A DNA stretch of 58,585 bases from an uncultured archaeon (GTDB lineage Archaea > Halobacteriota > Methanosarcinia > Methanosarcinales > Methanoperedenaceae): the NCBI GenBank assembly GCA_902386205.1, contig CABMIH010000056.1, positions 1-58,585 on the forward strand, written 5' to 3'. Below, in pieces: positions 26,761-34,653 of this stretch (the stretch's first letter is position 1; every line of letters begins with the position of its first letter). The notes under the pieces are model-generated. The model saw nothing but the letters and a program-made list of their open reading frames with translations, had not been told where the DNA came from and made no database searches. The translations under genes were made by a program, and so were the position numbers.

Positions 26761-28056
26761 GTGGTGATTGTCATTAGCGCTGAAGATGTAATAGGGATTA
26801 GCCTGTACTATTCAAAAACTCCCGGGACAGGAGGCATCATACGCCAGCAGATAGAGGATTTCGCTGTCGAAGAACTCACTAACAGGGTTGAAACCACAAA
26901 CGGCAACTACCTTATCGTAGAACTCACAAAACGCAACTGGGATACCCACCGCCTCATACGCGAGTTATCGCGTATATTGAGGGTAAGCCAGGACAGGTTC
27001 GGCTGGGCAGGCACCAAGGACAAACGTGCGCTCACGAAGCAGAAAATAAGCATATGGGACATGAAAGAAGAAGAACTGGCCCGGGTGCGGCTGAAAGATG
27101 TGGAATTAAAGATAATCGGGCGCTCGAACAAGAAAATAAGCCTTGGCGACCTCTGGGGGAACAGGTTTAAGATCACGGTGAGGAACATCGAACTGAACGT
27201 GGATGAAACAATGGAACGGGTAAAATCCATAAGCCACGAACTTGAAAGAGGAGCACCTAATTTTTTCGGGGTACAGAGGTTCGGGGACAACAGGCCCGTA
27301 ACGCATGTTGTAGGAGAACATATCCTTAAAGGGGATTTAAAAGAGGCTGCGCTTACGTATATAGCAAGGCCTTTCCCCGAAGAACCGGATGAGATAAAAA
27401 AGGCGCGGCAGTACGTACTGGATACAGGGGATTTCAAAGAGGGATTAAAAATATATCCCGTCCGCCTCATGTTCGAGAGGGCAATGATGAACCACCTTGC
27501 CGGGCATCCTGATGATCATGCAGGGGCCTTCAGGGTGTTATCCCCGAATTTACAGAAGATGTTCCTGCATGCCTGCCAGTCATATATTTTCAATATCATC
27601 CTGAGCCGCCGCATTGAGTCAGGAATGTCGATACACGAGGCTTACGATGGGGATATCGTATGTTTCAAGAACGAAGTGGGTATGCCCGATACTTCCCGCC
27701 TGCAGAAGGTCAATGCTGATAACCTGGACGGTATCAATAATCTCATTAACAGGGGAAGGGCGTTTGTCACCGCACCGCTTGTAGGGTATGATACAGCTTT
27801 CGGGGAAGGAAAAACCGGAGAGTTAGAACGGGCCGTAGTCAATGAACTGAATATCGATACCGAGGGCTTCAAAGTCCCGGCCATGCCCGAGTTAGCTTCA
27901 AAAGGGTTGCGAAGGGAGATAGTACTTCCATTTAAGCCAGAGTTCAGTGCCGCAGAGGATGAGATCAATGCCGGGAGAACAAAACTTACAATGGTTTTCT
28001 CTTTGCAAAAAGGGAGTTATGCAACCACTGTTTTGAGGGAATATATGAAAGTTTAA
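26761..28056 (+). CDS. truD: tRNA pseudouridine(13) synthase TruD
   Basis: A 431-residue protein of the archaeal TruD length. Motifs are IRQQIEDFAVEEL, FGWAGTKDKRALTKQ with the catalytic Asp in GTKDKRA, GDLWGNRFKITVRN and NFFGVQRFGDNRPVTHVVG. It converts U13 of tRNA to pseudouridine. The start is uncertain: a GTG at 26761 is given, with no ribosome site before it. It is single-copy housekeeping and marks chromosomal rather than mobile DNA. It converges with the ABC ATPase gene ten bases downstream. Confidence 0.93.
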   Translation: MVIVISAEDVIGISLYYSKTPGTGGIIRQQIEDFAVEELTNRVETTNGNYLIVELTKRNWDTHRLIRELSRILRVSQDRFGWAGTKDKRALTKQKISIWDMKEEELARVRLKDVELKIIGRSNKKISLGDLWGNRFKITVRNIELNVDETMERVKSISHELERGAPNFFGVQRFGDNRPVTHVVGEHILKGDLKEAALTYIARPFPEEPDEIKKARQYVLDTGDFKEGLKIYPVRLMFERAMMNHLAGHPDDHAGAFRVLSPNLQKMFLHACQSYIFNIILSRRIESGMSIHEAYDGDIVCFKNEVGMPDTSRLQKVNADNLDGINNLINRGRAFVTAPLVGYDTAFGEGKTGELERAVVNELNIDTEGFKVPAMPELASKGLRREIVLPFKPEFSAAEDEINAGRTKLTMVFSLQKGSYATTVLREYMKV

Positions 28057-28065
28057 GAGTTGCTT

Positions 28066-28866
28066 CTATGCTTTGCCGGATTTCACAATAACAGGCCACA
28101 TACGGGCATCCCTGTGATGAACATCGATGAACAGATCAAAAACCTCACTCAGCACTTTGCCTGTAAGCACATCTTCCTTTGGGCCGCAGGCCACGATCCT
28201 TCCCTGCCGCAGCGCCAGTACGTGTGTTATCCCCGGCACGATCTCCTCTATATGATGTGTGATATATATCAGGGTCGGGCCACCCGGCGACCGGCTCATT
28301 TCCTGTATAACATCCAGGAGTTCCTCCCTTGCCCCAAGATCAAGCCCTGAGCACGGCTCATCCAGCACGAGCAACTTTGGCCGCGGCATCAGCGCCCTTG
28401 CAATGATGGTTTTTTGCTGTTCGCCTGTTGAAAGTTTGCTAAATGGTTTGCCTTCTATATCAGATAATCCAAAGAAATCCAGCAGTTCACCCGCACGTCT
28501 GTGATCTTCGGGAGAAGGTTTTTCATACAGGCCGATACTTGCGAATTTTCCTGAGAGCACGATATCCCTGACAGGTTCCCAGTCATGTATCATATTCCTT
28601 ATCTCGGAGCTGCATTCACCTATGGATAGCCTGAGTTCCCGCAGGTCGGTTGAACCGAACTTTTTTCCGAGTACTTCAGCGGCTCCTTCCGAGGGCCAGT
28701 GATAGCCGCTGATGATGCTTATCAGGCTCGTCTTCCCCGACCCGTTCGGCCCGATTATTGCCCAGTGTTCACCCGGATTGATGGTCAGGGATATGTTGTC
28801 GAGGATGGTTTTTTTGTTCCTGGTGAAAGAAATGTCTTTCAGTCGGACCACGGGATTTGAGGACAT
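28066..28866 (-). CDS. Stand-alone ABC ATPase (YlmA/ModF-like)
   Basis: A 266-residue nucleotide-binding domain with Walker A GPNGSGKTS, signature LSTGEQQKT, Walker B LLVLDEP and switch His (ITHHIEE). The stretch SEIRNMIHDWEPVRDIVLSG is typical of the YlmA/ModF branch, which often lacks its own permease nearby, as here. Its role (transport or regulation) is unknown. The start is ATG 28866. The frame extends upstream to a TTG but without homology. Confidence 0.85.
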   Translation of the reverse strand: MSSNPVVRLKDISFTRNKKTILDNISLTINPGEHWAIIGPNGSGKTSLISIISGYHWPSEGAAEVLGKKFGSTDLRELRLSIGECSSEIRNMIHDWEPVRDIVLSGKFASIGLYEKPSPEDHRRAGELLDFFGLSDIEGKPFSKLSTGEQQKTIIARALMPRPKLLVLDEPCSGLDLGAREELLDVIQEMSRSPGGPTLIYITHHIEEIVPGITHVLALRQGRIVACGPKEDVLTGKVLSEVFDLFIDVHHRDARMWPVIVKSGKA

Positions 28867-28988
28867 GGTGCTATCATCTGTGCGAAGAGCTATAATTTTT
28901 TGTATTGGCGGCAATTTAATAAAAATATATAAGGGTTATAGTACGTAAAATTGATCAGCAAATTCCGAAGGGAAAAAAGGAGTAAATA
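28867..28988. promoter_or_regulatory. Divergent promoter region
   Basis: About 120 bases between divergent genes. AAAAATATATAAGGG (about 28920-28935) can act as a TATA box for either strand. GGAG at about 28978 is the ribosome site of the + gene. Confidence 0.4.
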
Positions 28989-30494
28989 GTGACAAAGAAA
29001 TCCATTATTATCATCGGGGCCGGGCTCGCAGGCCTGTCCACCGGCTGCTATGCACAGATGAATGGTTACAACACCCGCATCTTTGAGCACCATACGACTC
29101 CGGGCGGGGTGGCTACAGGATGGAAACGCAAGGAATACATGATCGATGGCGGTATTCATTTCCTTATGTGCCACAGGCCGGGCGGGTCTATCTATGAAGT
29201 CTATCGGGAGCTGGGTACTACCCATGCCAACCGCTTCCTCGATATGGATATATACTCCCGCTTGATTGATGAAACCAGCGGGCGCAGTCTACAAATCACC
29301 AAAGATATGGACAAACTGGCAGGCGATTTAAAATCCATTTCACCTCCCGATGCCCGGGCTATTGACGATTTCATCGCAGGTATCCGCATCATGCAGGGTT
29401 TCGATATTGGTGAGATGGGCTTAAGCAAGCCACCCGAATTGATGGGACTTCTGGACATGCTGAGGCTGATGTGGAAGATGCGCCGGATTTTTAAATATTA
29501 TGCAGGTAAATACTCAAAGCCTGTAGCCAGTTACACAAAGGCATTTCATGACCCCTGGTTGCGCCAGATATTTGAGAATATCTTTTCACCAGAAGTTCCG
29601 GTCTGGTTCGTTCTGATGCTTCTTGGACTACTGGCTGACGGACAAATGGGGCTGCTTGAAAAGGGGTCTCTCGATTTCGTACTGGCCATTGAGAAGCGCT
29701 ACAGGGATCTGGGCGGGCAGGTGACTTACAATGCAACTGTCGAGAAAATCCTTGTAGAAAATGATAAAGCCGTGGGAGTTCTCCTTGCTGACGGCAGCGA
29801 GCACTGCGCCAACATCGTGGTTTCGGCAGCGGATGGATACAGCACTATTTACAAAATGCTGGAAGGTCGCTATGTGGATAAAAATATCCAGGAACGATAT
29901 AGGAACTGGGAGTTTTTCCGTCCCCTCTTTATGGCCAGTTTCGGGGTGGACCGGGAATTCAAAGGCGAGCCATGCCTTAACATTATCAAACTTGAGCATC
30001 CCATCACATTGGGTAACAGGGTTATTAAATGGATGACTGTACGAATCTTCAACTATAGCGACAGATTCGCTCCTGCGGGTAAGACGGTGGTCCAGGCCAT
30101 GTTCGAGACCGAGTGGGATTTGTGGAATGAACTGCAAACAGACCGACAGCGCTACGAAACAGAGAAAGGGCGGATTTCGGCTGAGATATTGAACAGGCTT
30201 GAGTCGCATTATCCCGGCATCTCGTCGCAAGTTGAAATGACCGACGTGGCGACGCCTTATACATGGTGGCGGTATACCCGTAATCACAGGGGAGCTTACG
30301 AGGGGTGGATCCCGACCCCGGAAGCGATCAATAGCCGGGTGAAAAAGACCCTGCCAGGCCTATCGAATTTTTATATGGCCGGACAGTGGGTAAGTCCGGG
30401 AGGAGGAGTCCCGACATGCCTGTATTCGGGCCGCCATGTGGTTCAGATACTTTGCCACAGAGAGGGGAGGCCATTTTTAACGAGTTTGCCTTGA
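28989..30494 (+). CDS. FAD-dependent oxidoreductase, CrtI/carotenoid isomerase-like
   Basis: A 501-residue flavoprotein. It has the N-terminal dinucleotide fold IIIIGAGLAGLSTGCYAQMNG, the FEHHTTPGGVATGWKRK substrate loop and a late FAD contact (LSNFYMAGQWVSPGGGVPT). This is the phytoene desaturase/carotenoid isomerase/retinol saturase group, suggesting action on an isoprenoid chain. In an archaeon it could reduce or isomerise polyprenyl lipids, which is inference. The start is GTG with AAGGAG nine bases upstream. No carotenoid synthesis genes lie nearby. Confidence 0.85.
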   Translation: MTKKSIIIIGAGLAGLSTGCYAQMNGYNTRIFEHHTTPGGVATGWKRKEYMIDGGIHFLMCHRPGGSIYEVYRELGTTHANRFLDMDIYSRLIDETSGRSLQITKDMDKLAGDLKSISPPDARAIDDFIAGIRIMQGFDIGEMGLSKPPELMGLLDMLRLMWKMRRIFKYYAGKYSKPVASYTKAFHDPWLRQIFENIFSPEVPVWFVLMLLGLLADGQMGLLEKGSLDFVLAIEKRYRDLGGQVTYNATVEKILVENDKAVGVLLADGSEHCANIVVSAADGYSTIYKMLEGRYVDKNIQERYRNWEFFRPLFMASFGVDREFKGEPCLNIIKLEHPITLGNRVIKWMTVRIFNYSDRFAPAGKTVVQAMFETEWDLWNELQTDRQRYETEKGRISAEILNRLESHYPGISSQVEMTDVATPYTWWRYTRNHRGAYEGWIPTPEAINSRVKKTLPGLSNFYMAGQWVSPGGGVPTCLYSGRHVVQILCHREGRPFLTSLP

Positions 30495-30610
30495 GGCTGG
30501 TCGATTACAAGCAATTCTATTCCATAGATGTTTTCAAAATTAAGAAAAATGCATTATATTTGGTTAATATTAAGTATGATCAAGGGAATATCATTTGGGA
30601 GGTAGCAAGA

Positions 30611-30682
30611 ATGGTAGATCAGTGGGATGATTTCAGAAAATTTAAAGAAATGATTTTTTCAAGATATTATGCAAGCAATTGA
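30611..30682 (+). CDS. Possible 23-codon leader ORF before the ABC exporter
   Basis: An ATG at 30611 follows a very strong ribosome site (GGGAGGT, seven bases upstream). It opens MVDQWDDFRKFKEMIFSRYY and ends inside the first codons of the ABC ATPase (ATG 30669), which has no ribosome site of its own. It may be a translational-coupling leader peptide. A TATA-like TTATATTTGG lies at about 30553. It could also be the end of a decayed gene, because the same frame stays open upstream to about 30,490. Confidence 0.4.
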   Translation: MVDQWDDFRKFKEMIFSRYYASN

Positions 30683-31625
30683 AGTATCTCATCTCATCAA
30701 AAAATTTGGCCCTCTCACCGCGCTCAATGATATAACTTTCTCCGTTGGTGAGGGTGAAACCTTTGGGTTTTTGGGTCCCAATGGTGCCGGCAAGACCACT
30801 ACTATTCGTATTTTGACCGGTATCTCAAGACCGACCTCCGGGACGGCAATCATTTTTGGCAATGATATTGAGCACGACACCATTGCCGCAAGGCAGACCA
30901 TGGGCATTGTATCCGAGAATTCCAACGTGTACGATGATCTTACTGCATGGCAGAACATGATATTTTCCGCTGAACTCTACCATGTGGGGCGGAAGGAGCG
31001 GGAAAAAAAGACAAACGAGCTGCTCATGACATTCGGGTTACACGAACGACGCAATGACAAAGTGCACGGTTTTTCAAAGGGAATGAAACGGCGTCTGACG
31101 CTTGCGATGGGGCTGGTCAACAGCCCGCGCCTGCTGTTCCTGGACGAACCCACCTCAGGGCTGGATGTACAGAGCAACCTCATCATCCGGGATGTGGTCA
31201 CGGAACTCGTCAGCGAGGGTGTCACTGTTTTTTTAACGACACATAATATTGAGGAGGCAAATGTCATGTGTGACCGGGTTGCGATCATCAATAAAGGAAA
31301 TATCGCAGCGATCGATGCGCCGGAATCCCTGAAAAAGACCATCCAGAGTGTGCAGTCGATCGAGTTATCGTTTAACCACAGTTCTATAGATCAGCTGGAA
31401 GAGCTCCGCCGCCTTCCCATGGTGAATGATGCACACAAGGCAGGTGACAAGTTTAAGCTCTACACTGAAGATCCATCTGAAGTTATCGATGCCGTGATGG
31501 CTTATGCCCACACGCACAACCTTAAAGTGATCAGTATCACGACGCTTGGCCCGAGCCTCGAGGATGTGTTCATACGGTTGACAGGTCTACGGCGGACAGG
31601 TGGTGCAGCCCATGCCATCGATTGA
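30669..31625 (+). CDS. ABC exporter ATPase, DrrA/ABC-2 type
   Basis: A 318-residue ATPase of the DrrA/CcmA-like class. Motifs are Walker A GPNGAGKTTTIRIL, signature GFSKGMKRRL, Walker B LLFLDEPTSGLD and switch His TTHNIEEA, with the extended C-terminal domain ending SLEDVFIRLTG. It pairs with the permease directly downstream. Such exporters move lipids, antibiotics or other amphiphiles out. It has no ribosome site of its own and probably depends on the short ORF that overlaps its start. Confidence 0.9.
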   Translation: MQAIEVSHLIKKFGPLTALNDITFSVGEGETFGFLGPNGAGKTTTIRILTGISRPTSGTAIIFGNDIEHDTIAARQTMGIVSENSNVYDDLTAWQNMIFSAELYHVGRKEREKKTNELLMTFGLHERRNDKVHGFSKGMKRRLTLAMGLVNSPRLLFLDEPTSGLDVQSNLIIRDVVTELVSEGVTVFLTTHNIEEANVMCDRVAIINKGNIAAIDAPESLKKTIQSVQSIELSFNHSSIDQLEELRRLPMVNDAHKAGDKFKLYTEDPSEVIDAVMAYAHTHNLKVISITTLGPSLEDVFIRLTGLRRTGGAAHAID

Positions 31626-32379
31626 TCATAAGGGGTGGACAAAACGTCTTTCCCGCGAGCTGTCCGCTGCATGGGCGATTGCCAGAAAGGACATGCGGAT
31701 CTACTACCTCAAACCCAATATCATCGTTTCCGGTATCCTCTTCCCGCTCTTCATGTTCCTGGCCTTTGCCATCGGGAAGAATGCCCCTGCCGGTACCCTG
31801 ATCCCCGGGCTGATCTCGATCACACTCCTGTTTTCGGCCTCATCAATAGAGCCAGTCTCGATACCCATTGAACGGCGGGTAAAAACCTTTGACCGCCTGC
31901 TCTCGGCACCGATCTCTCTGCATTCGCTGGTAGCCGGTGAGAGCCTGAGCGGATTTCTCTACAGTCTCGGCATCGCATGTCTCCCGCTTGCCGTAGGTGT
32001 CATCATCTTCAGTACGCCTATCGTACATGTACCGGTCCTTGTGATTGCGATGATACTCACTTCGTTCTGCTTCGCAACGCTTGGGACACTGTTTGCCGCG
32101 TACCCCACCGAGAACGTGGGAGAGGTTATGTCGATGCTCAATACGGTCAGGCTGCCGCTTATCTTTATCTCAGGTGTTTTTATCCCGATATCAACTATGC
32201 CCCAGATCGGTCAAAAGATCGCACTGATATCCCCCCTTACCTACGGAAATGACATGATCGAGTTTGCGTATACCGGTAAGTCGCTTTTTTCACCGCTGCT
32301 GGATATCGTGGTGCTGGTAATATTCATCATGATCTTCCAGATCGCGGCAAATCACCTTTACAAGAAATTTAACGAGTGA
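31612..32379 (+). CDS. ABC-2 type permease, DrrB-like
   Basis: A permease of about 255 residues with six membrane segments, including SGILFPLFMFLAFAIGK and the ABC-2 signature region MLNTVRLPLIFISGVFIPIS. It forms a two-component exporter with the ATPase. The ATG at 31612 is chosen because GGTGGTG lies seven bases upstream. A GTG at 31600 is part of that site. It overlaps the ATPase gene by 14 bases. Confidence 0.88.
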   Translation: MPSIDHKGWTKRLSRELSAAWAIARKDMRIYYLKPNIIVSGILFPLFMFLAFAIGKNAPAGTLIPGLISITLLFSASSIEPVSIPIERRVKTFDRLLSAPISLHSLVAGESLSGFLYSLGIACLPLAVGVIIFSTPIVHVPVLVIAMILTSFCFATLGTLFAAYPTENVGEVMSMLNTVRLPLIFISGVFIPISTMPQIGQKIALISPLTYGNDMIEFAYTGKSLFSPLLDIVVLVIFIMIFQIAANHLYKKFNE

Positions 32380-32407
32380 CACTGTGCCAAAATTTGAATA
32401 ATTTTGT

Positions 32408-32980
32408 TCATGCCTGTAATGGTTGTTGTGGCTTTTCGACTATTGAAAAGAATGCTACAGTCTGTAAGATTTCTGCTACATATATGACAACGAATCCCAC
32501 AAATATGATTGCAAGTATAGCGCCAATCAGATAGAGTAGAGCAACTGTGCCGAACATGCTTATATTGAGTTTGGATGCAACTGTAGTGTAGCTCTTTCGC
32601 AGGAATATCGCTGAACCTATACAGAAGACCCATACGATGACGAGCGCTATTATGAATGTTATAAAAAAAGGATACATCCTTGGCTCCATAAACATCGATG
32701 GACCGTATAGTGGCCTGAATTCTCCGAAAAACGGAAACATCTTGCCCGCAATTGCAACCGCAAATCCGGCAATCATTCCCACTATGACCAGAATAACTGC
32801 GATGAGCATGTTATTGAATATCGTTTTGTCTTCTACATTTTCTGAAATATACTTGACGGCTATAAGAACCATGATAAGCCCGACAATAAATAGAACACCG
32901 CCCGCAATGGGAATTATCGCCAGTAGAATAAGTATGGAACCTATTCCCCCTAATGTCCTGGCCTGAGCAAGAGAATTCAT
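32408..32980 (-). CDS. DUF996 membrane protein
   Basis: A 190-residue protein with five or six membrane helices. The opening ARTLGGIGSILILLAIIP and VGLIMVLIAVKYISE match the archaeal DUF996 family, function unknown. GGGGTGAAG precedes the ATG. It converges with the permease gene. 163 bases upstream are non-coding. Confidence 0.8.
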   Translation of the reverse strand: MNSLAQARTLGGIGSILILLAIIPIAGGVLFIVGLIMVLIAVKYISENVEDKTIFNNMLIAVILVIVGMIAGFAVAIAGKMFPFFGEFRPLYGPSMFMEPRMYPFFITFIIALVIVWVFCIGSAIFLRKSYTTVASKLNISMFGTVALLYLIGAILAIIFVGFVVIYVAEILQTVAFFSIVEKPQQPLQA

Positions 32981-33143
32981 TTAATACTTCACCCCTTACT
33001 AAATTATTGTTGCCTGACCTTCTTAATGATTTCGCTGATTTTCAGGCCGGTGCATCTTATGCTTGCATCTGGTTATGATGGTTGTGTTCTTTCATGTTCC
33101 CTGGGTATTTTTATTTGACAAATTTACCTCGCTGGTTGAAACT

Positions 33144-34205
33144 TCAGTCAAATACTATTTTCCCTCCATAATAGCCTAAAATCGTGACTACGGGTACCAG
33201 ACTCCATATTAACATTAAGTAAATATAGCTTAAGCCCGTTGCTGCTATGAGAATATCCGGATTCAACGTTCGCCACACAAAACATGTGGTTATAATGACA
33301 AGCAGCATTGCAGTAAAAATAATTTTCCGGACAATGATCCCTGTCATTTCCCCTTCGTAACTGACTCTCCACGTAAAAAGACCGGAGAGTGCAGCGACGG
33401 GAGCAGCTAAGAATCCAAAGACTAACATATAATATGATCCTGTTTCAAAAGAGCGCCTCCCAATATAAAAGTACAGAAGAGACAATAGAGAAACGGCAAT
33501 GGCGTATGCTATGGAAAAATGGACCAGTATTGGATGAGGGTGCAGCCCTTCTATTTTCAGGAAAAGTTTCTCCATGAAAGACTTTTCCCTGCCCAATACC
33601 CCTGTGACATGGAATTTCAGGAGGATATCTTCGCTGTGGGGCGCATTCACCATACTCCCCGTCAAATCATTTCCAGCAAGATGGGTGCCCCGATGAATCC
33701 CGTTTTTCCAGAGGACGCTGTTTGAAATATCGTATACCCTTCCCTTAAAAGCTACGTAAGCAGGTCGTCCCTCTTTTCCATCAAACTCTTTTAATTTCTG
33801 GATTGTGAAGCGTTTTTCCTCTCCCAGCCTGCGTGCGATGGAATAGCGGATGGCATGCACAAGGAGGGCACTATCCATCTGCCATTTTACAAGATAATCC
33901 TCCGCGCCTTTTCTCACTGCCCTGATCGCGAGATTTTCATCATCAAGACCTGTCATTATAACAATTGGTATTTGGGGGGCCTGTGCCTGCGTATTGGAGA
34001 AAGTATCAAAACCCCGACTGTCCGGAAGCATGAGGTCGAGCAAGATTACATCAATCCCTCCCGCGGCAAGGTGTTTTACCCCCTTTGAGAGATTTTCTTC
34101 CCATGCCACCTCAAATGTGATATTCTTTTCTTTTGCCAGTAATTCCTTTATAAATCTGGCATCTGCTGGGTTATCTTCTATTAGCAGGACTCTGATTTGT
34201 TCCAT
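33144..34205 (-). CDS. Receiver domain fused to cytochrome b5-like and DUF2231 membrane domains
   Basis: A 353-residue three-part protein. Residues 1-123 form a receiver domain: LLIEDNPADARF, phospho-acceptor VILLDLMLPD at about Asp57, and EDYLVKW with the Lys. Residues 132-205 form a cytochrome b5/MAPR-like heme- or steroid-binding domain (FTIQKLKEFDGKEGRPAYVA, FKGRVYDISNS, HRGTHLAGNDLT). Residues 213-353 form a four-helix DUF2231 membrane domain starting HPHPILVHFSIAYA. b5-DUF2231 pairs are known, but a receiver in front of them is unusual. The ATG at 34205 has GGTGAT just upstream and almost touches the stop of the preceding receiver gene, so kinase, receiver and fusion form one operon. 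Confidence 0.85.
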   Translation of the reverse strand: MEQIRVLLIEDNPADARFIKELLAKEKNITFEVAWEENLSKGVKHLAAGGIDVILLDLMLPDSRGFDTFSNTQAQAPQIPIVIMTGLDDENLAIRAVRKGAEDYLVKWQMDSALLVHAIRYSIARRLGEEKRFTIQKLKEFDGKEGRPAYVAFKGRVYDISNSVLWKNGIHRGTHLAGNDLTGSMVNAPHSEDILLKFHVTGVLGREKSFMEKLFLKIEGLHPHPILVHFSIAYAIAVSLLSLLYFYIGRRSFETGSYYMLVFGFLAAPVAALSGLFTWRVSYEGEMTGIIVRKIIFTAMLLVIITTCFVWRTLNPDILIAATGLSYIYLMLIWSLVPVVTILGYYGGKIVFD

Positions 34206-34207
34206 TT

Positions 34208-34639
34208 TCAATCACCTGGAGGAAGTTTTACAACCGTGAACCAGAAATTTTCAATCGACTCCATTACTGCTCTAAAACGATCCAGACCAACCGGTTTGAT
34301 AATGTAGCAATTAGCGTGGAGATTGTAGCTTTCGAGTAGATCCTTTTCGGCATCTGACGCTGTAACGATAACCACGGGGATTCTTTTCAGATCAGGATCA
34401 TTTTTAATTTCTGCCAGCACCTCTTTGCCATCCTTCTTTGGAATTTTCAGGTCTAGCAGGATAAGATCCGGTCGAGGCGCATTAATATACTTGCCTTCTC
34501 TTCGCAGGAAAGCTATTGCTTCCGTGCCATCCATCGCCACACTGAGATTATTGTGAACTTTACCTTTTTTAAAGGTTTCACTCATCATACGTACATCTCC
34601 CGGATTATCCTCTACCAGTAATATCTCGATTGCTTTCAT
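34208..34639 (-). CDS. Single-domain response regulator, Rcp1-like
   Basis: A 143-residue receiver with no output domain. Motifs are LLVEDNPGDVRMM, the Asp in LILLDLKIPKKDG, and YIIKPVGLDRF with the conserved Lys. This subgroup partners phytochrome-type kinases and usually relays phosphate or binds the kinase. It is preceded by GGGAGGAG and followed without a gap by the receiver-b5-DUF2231 fusion. The likely relay is kinase to this protein and/or the fusion. Confidence 0.9.
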   Translation of the reverse strand: MKAIEILLVEDNPGDVRMMSETFKKGKVHNNLSVAMDGTEAIAFLRREGKYINAPRPDLILLDLKIPKKDGKEVLAEIKNDPDLKRIPVVIVTASDAEKDLLESYNLHANCYIIKPVGLDRFRAVMESIENFWFTVVKLPPGD

Positions 34640-34653
34640 TTTCTCCTCCCTGT

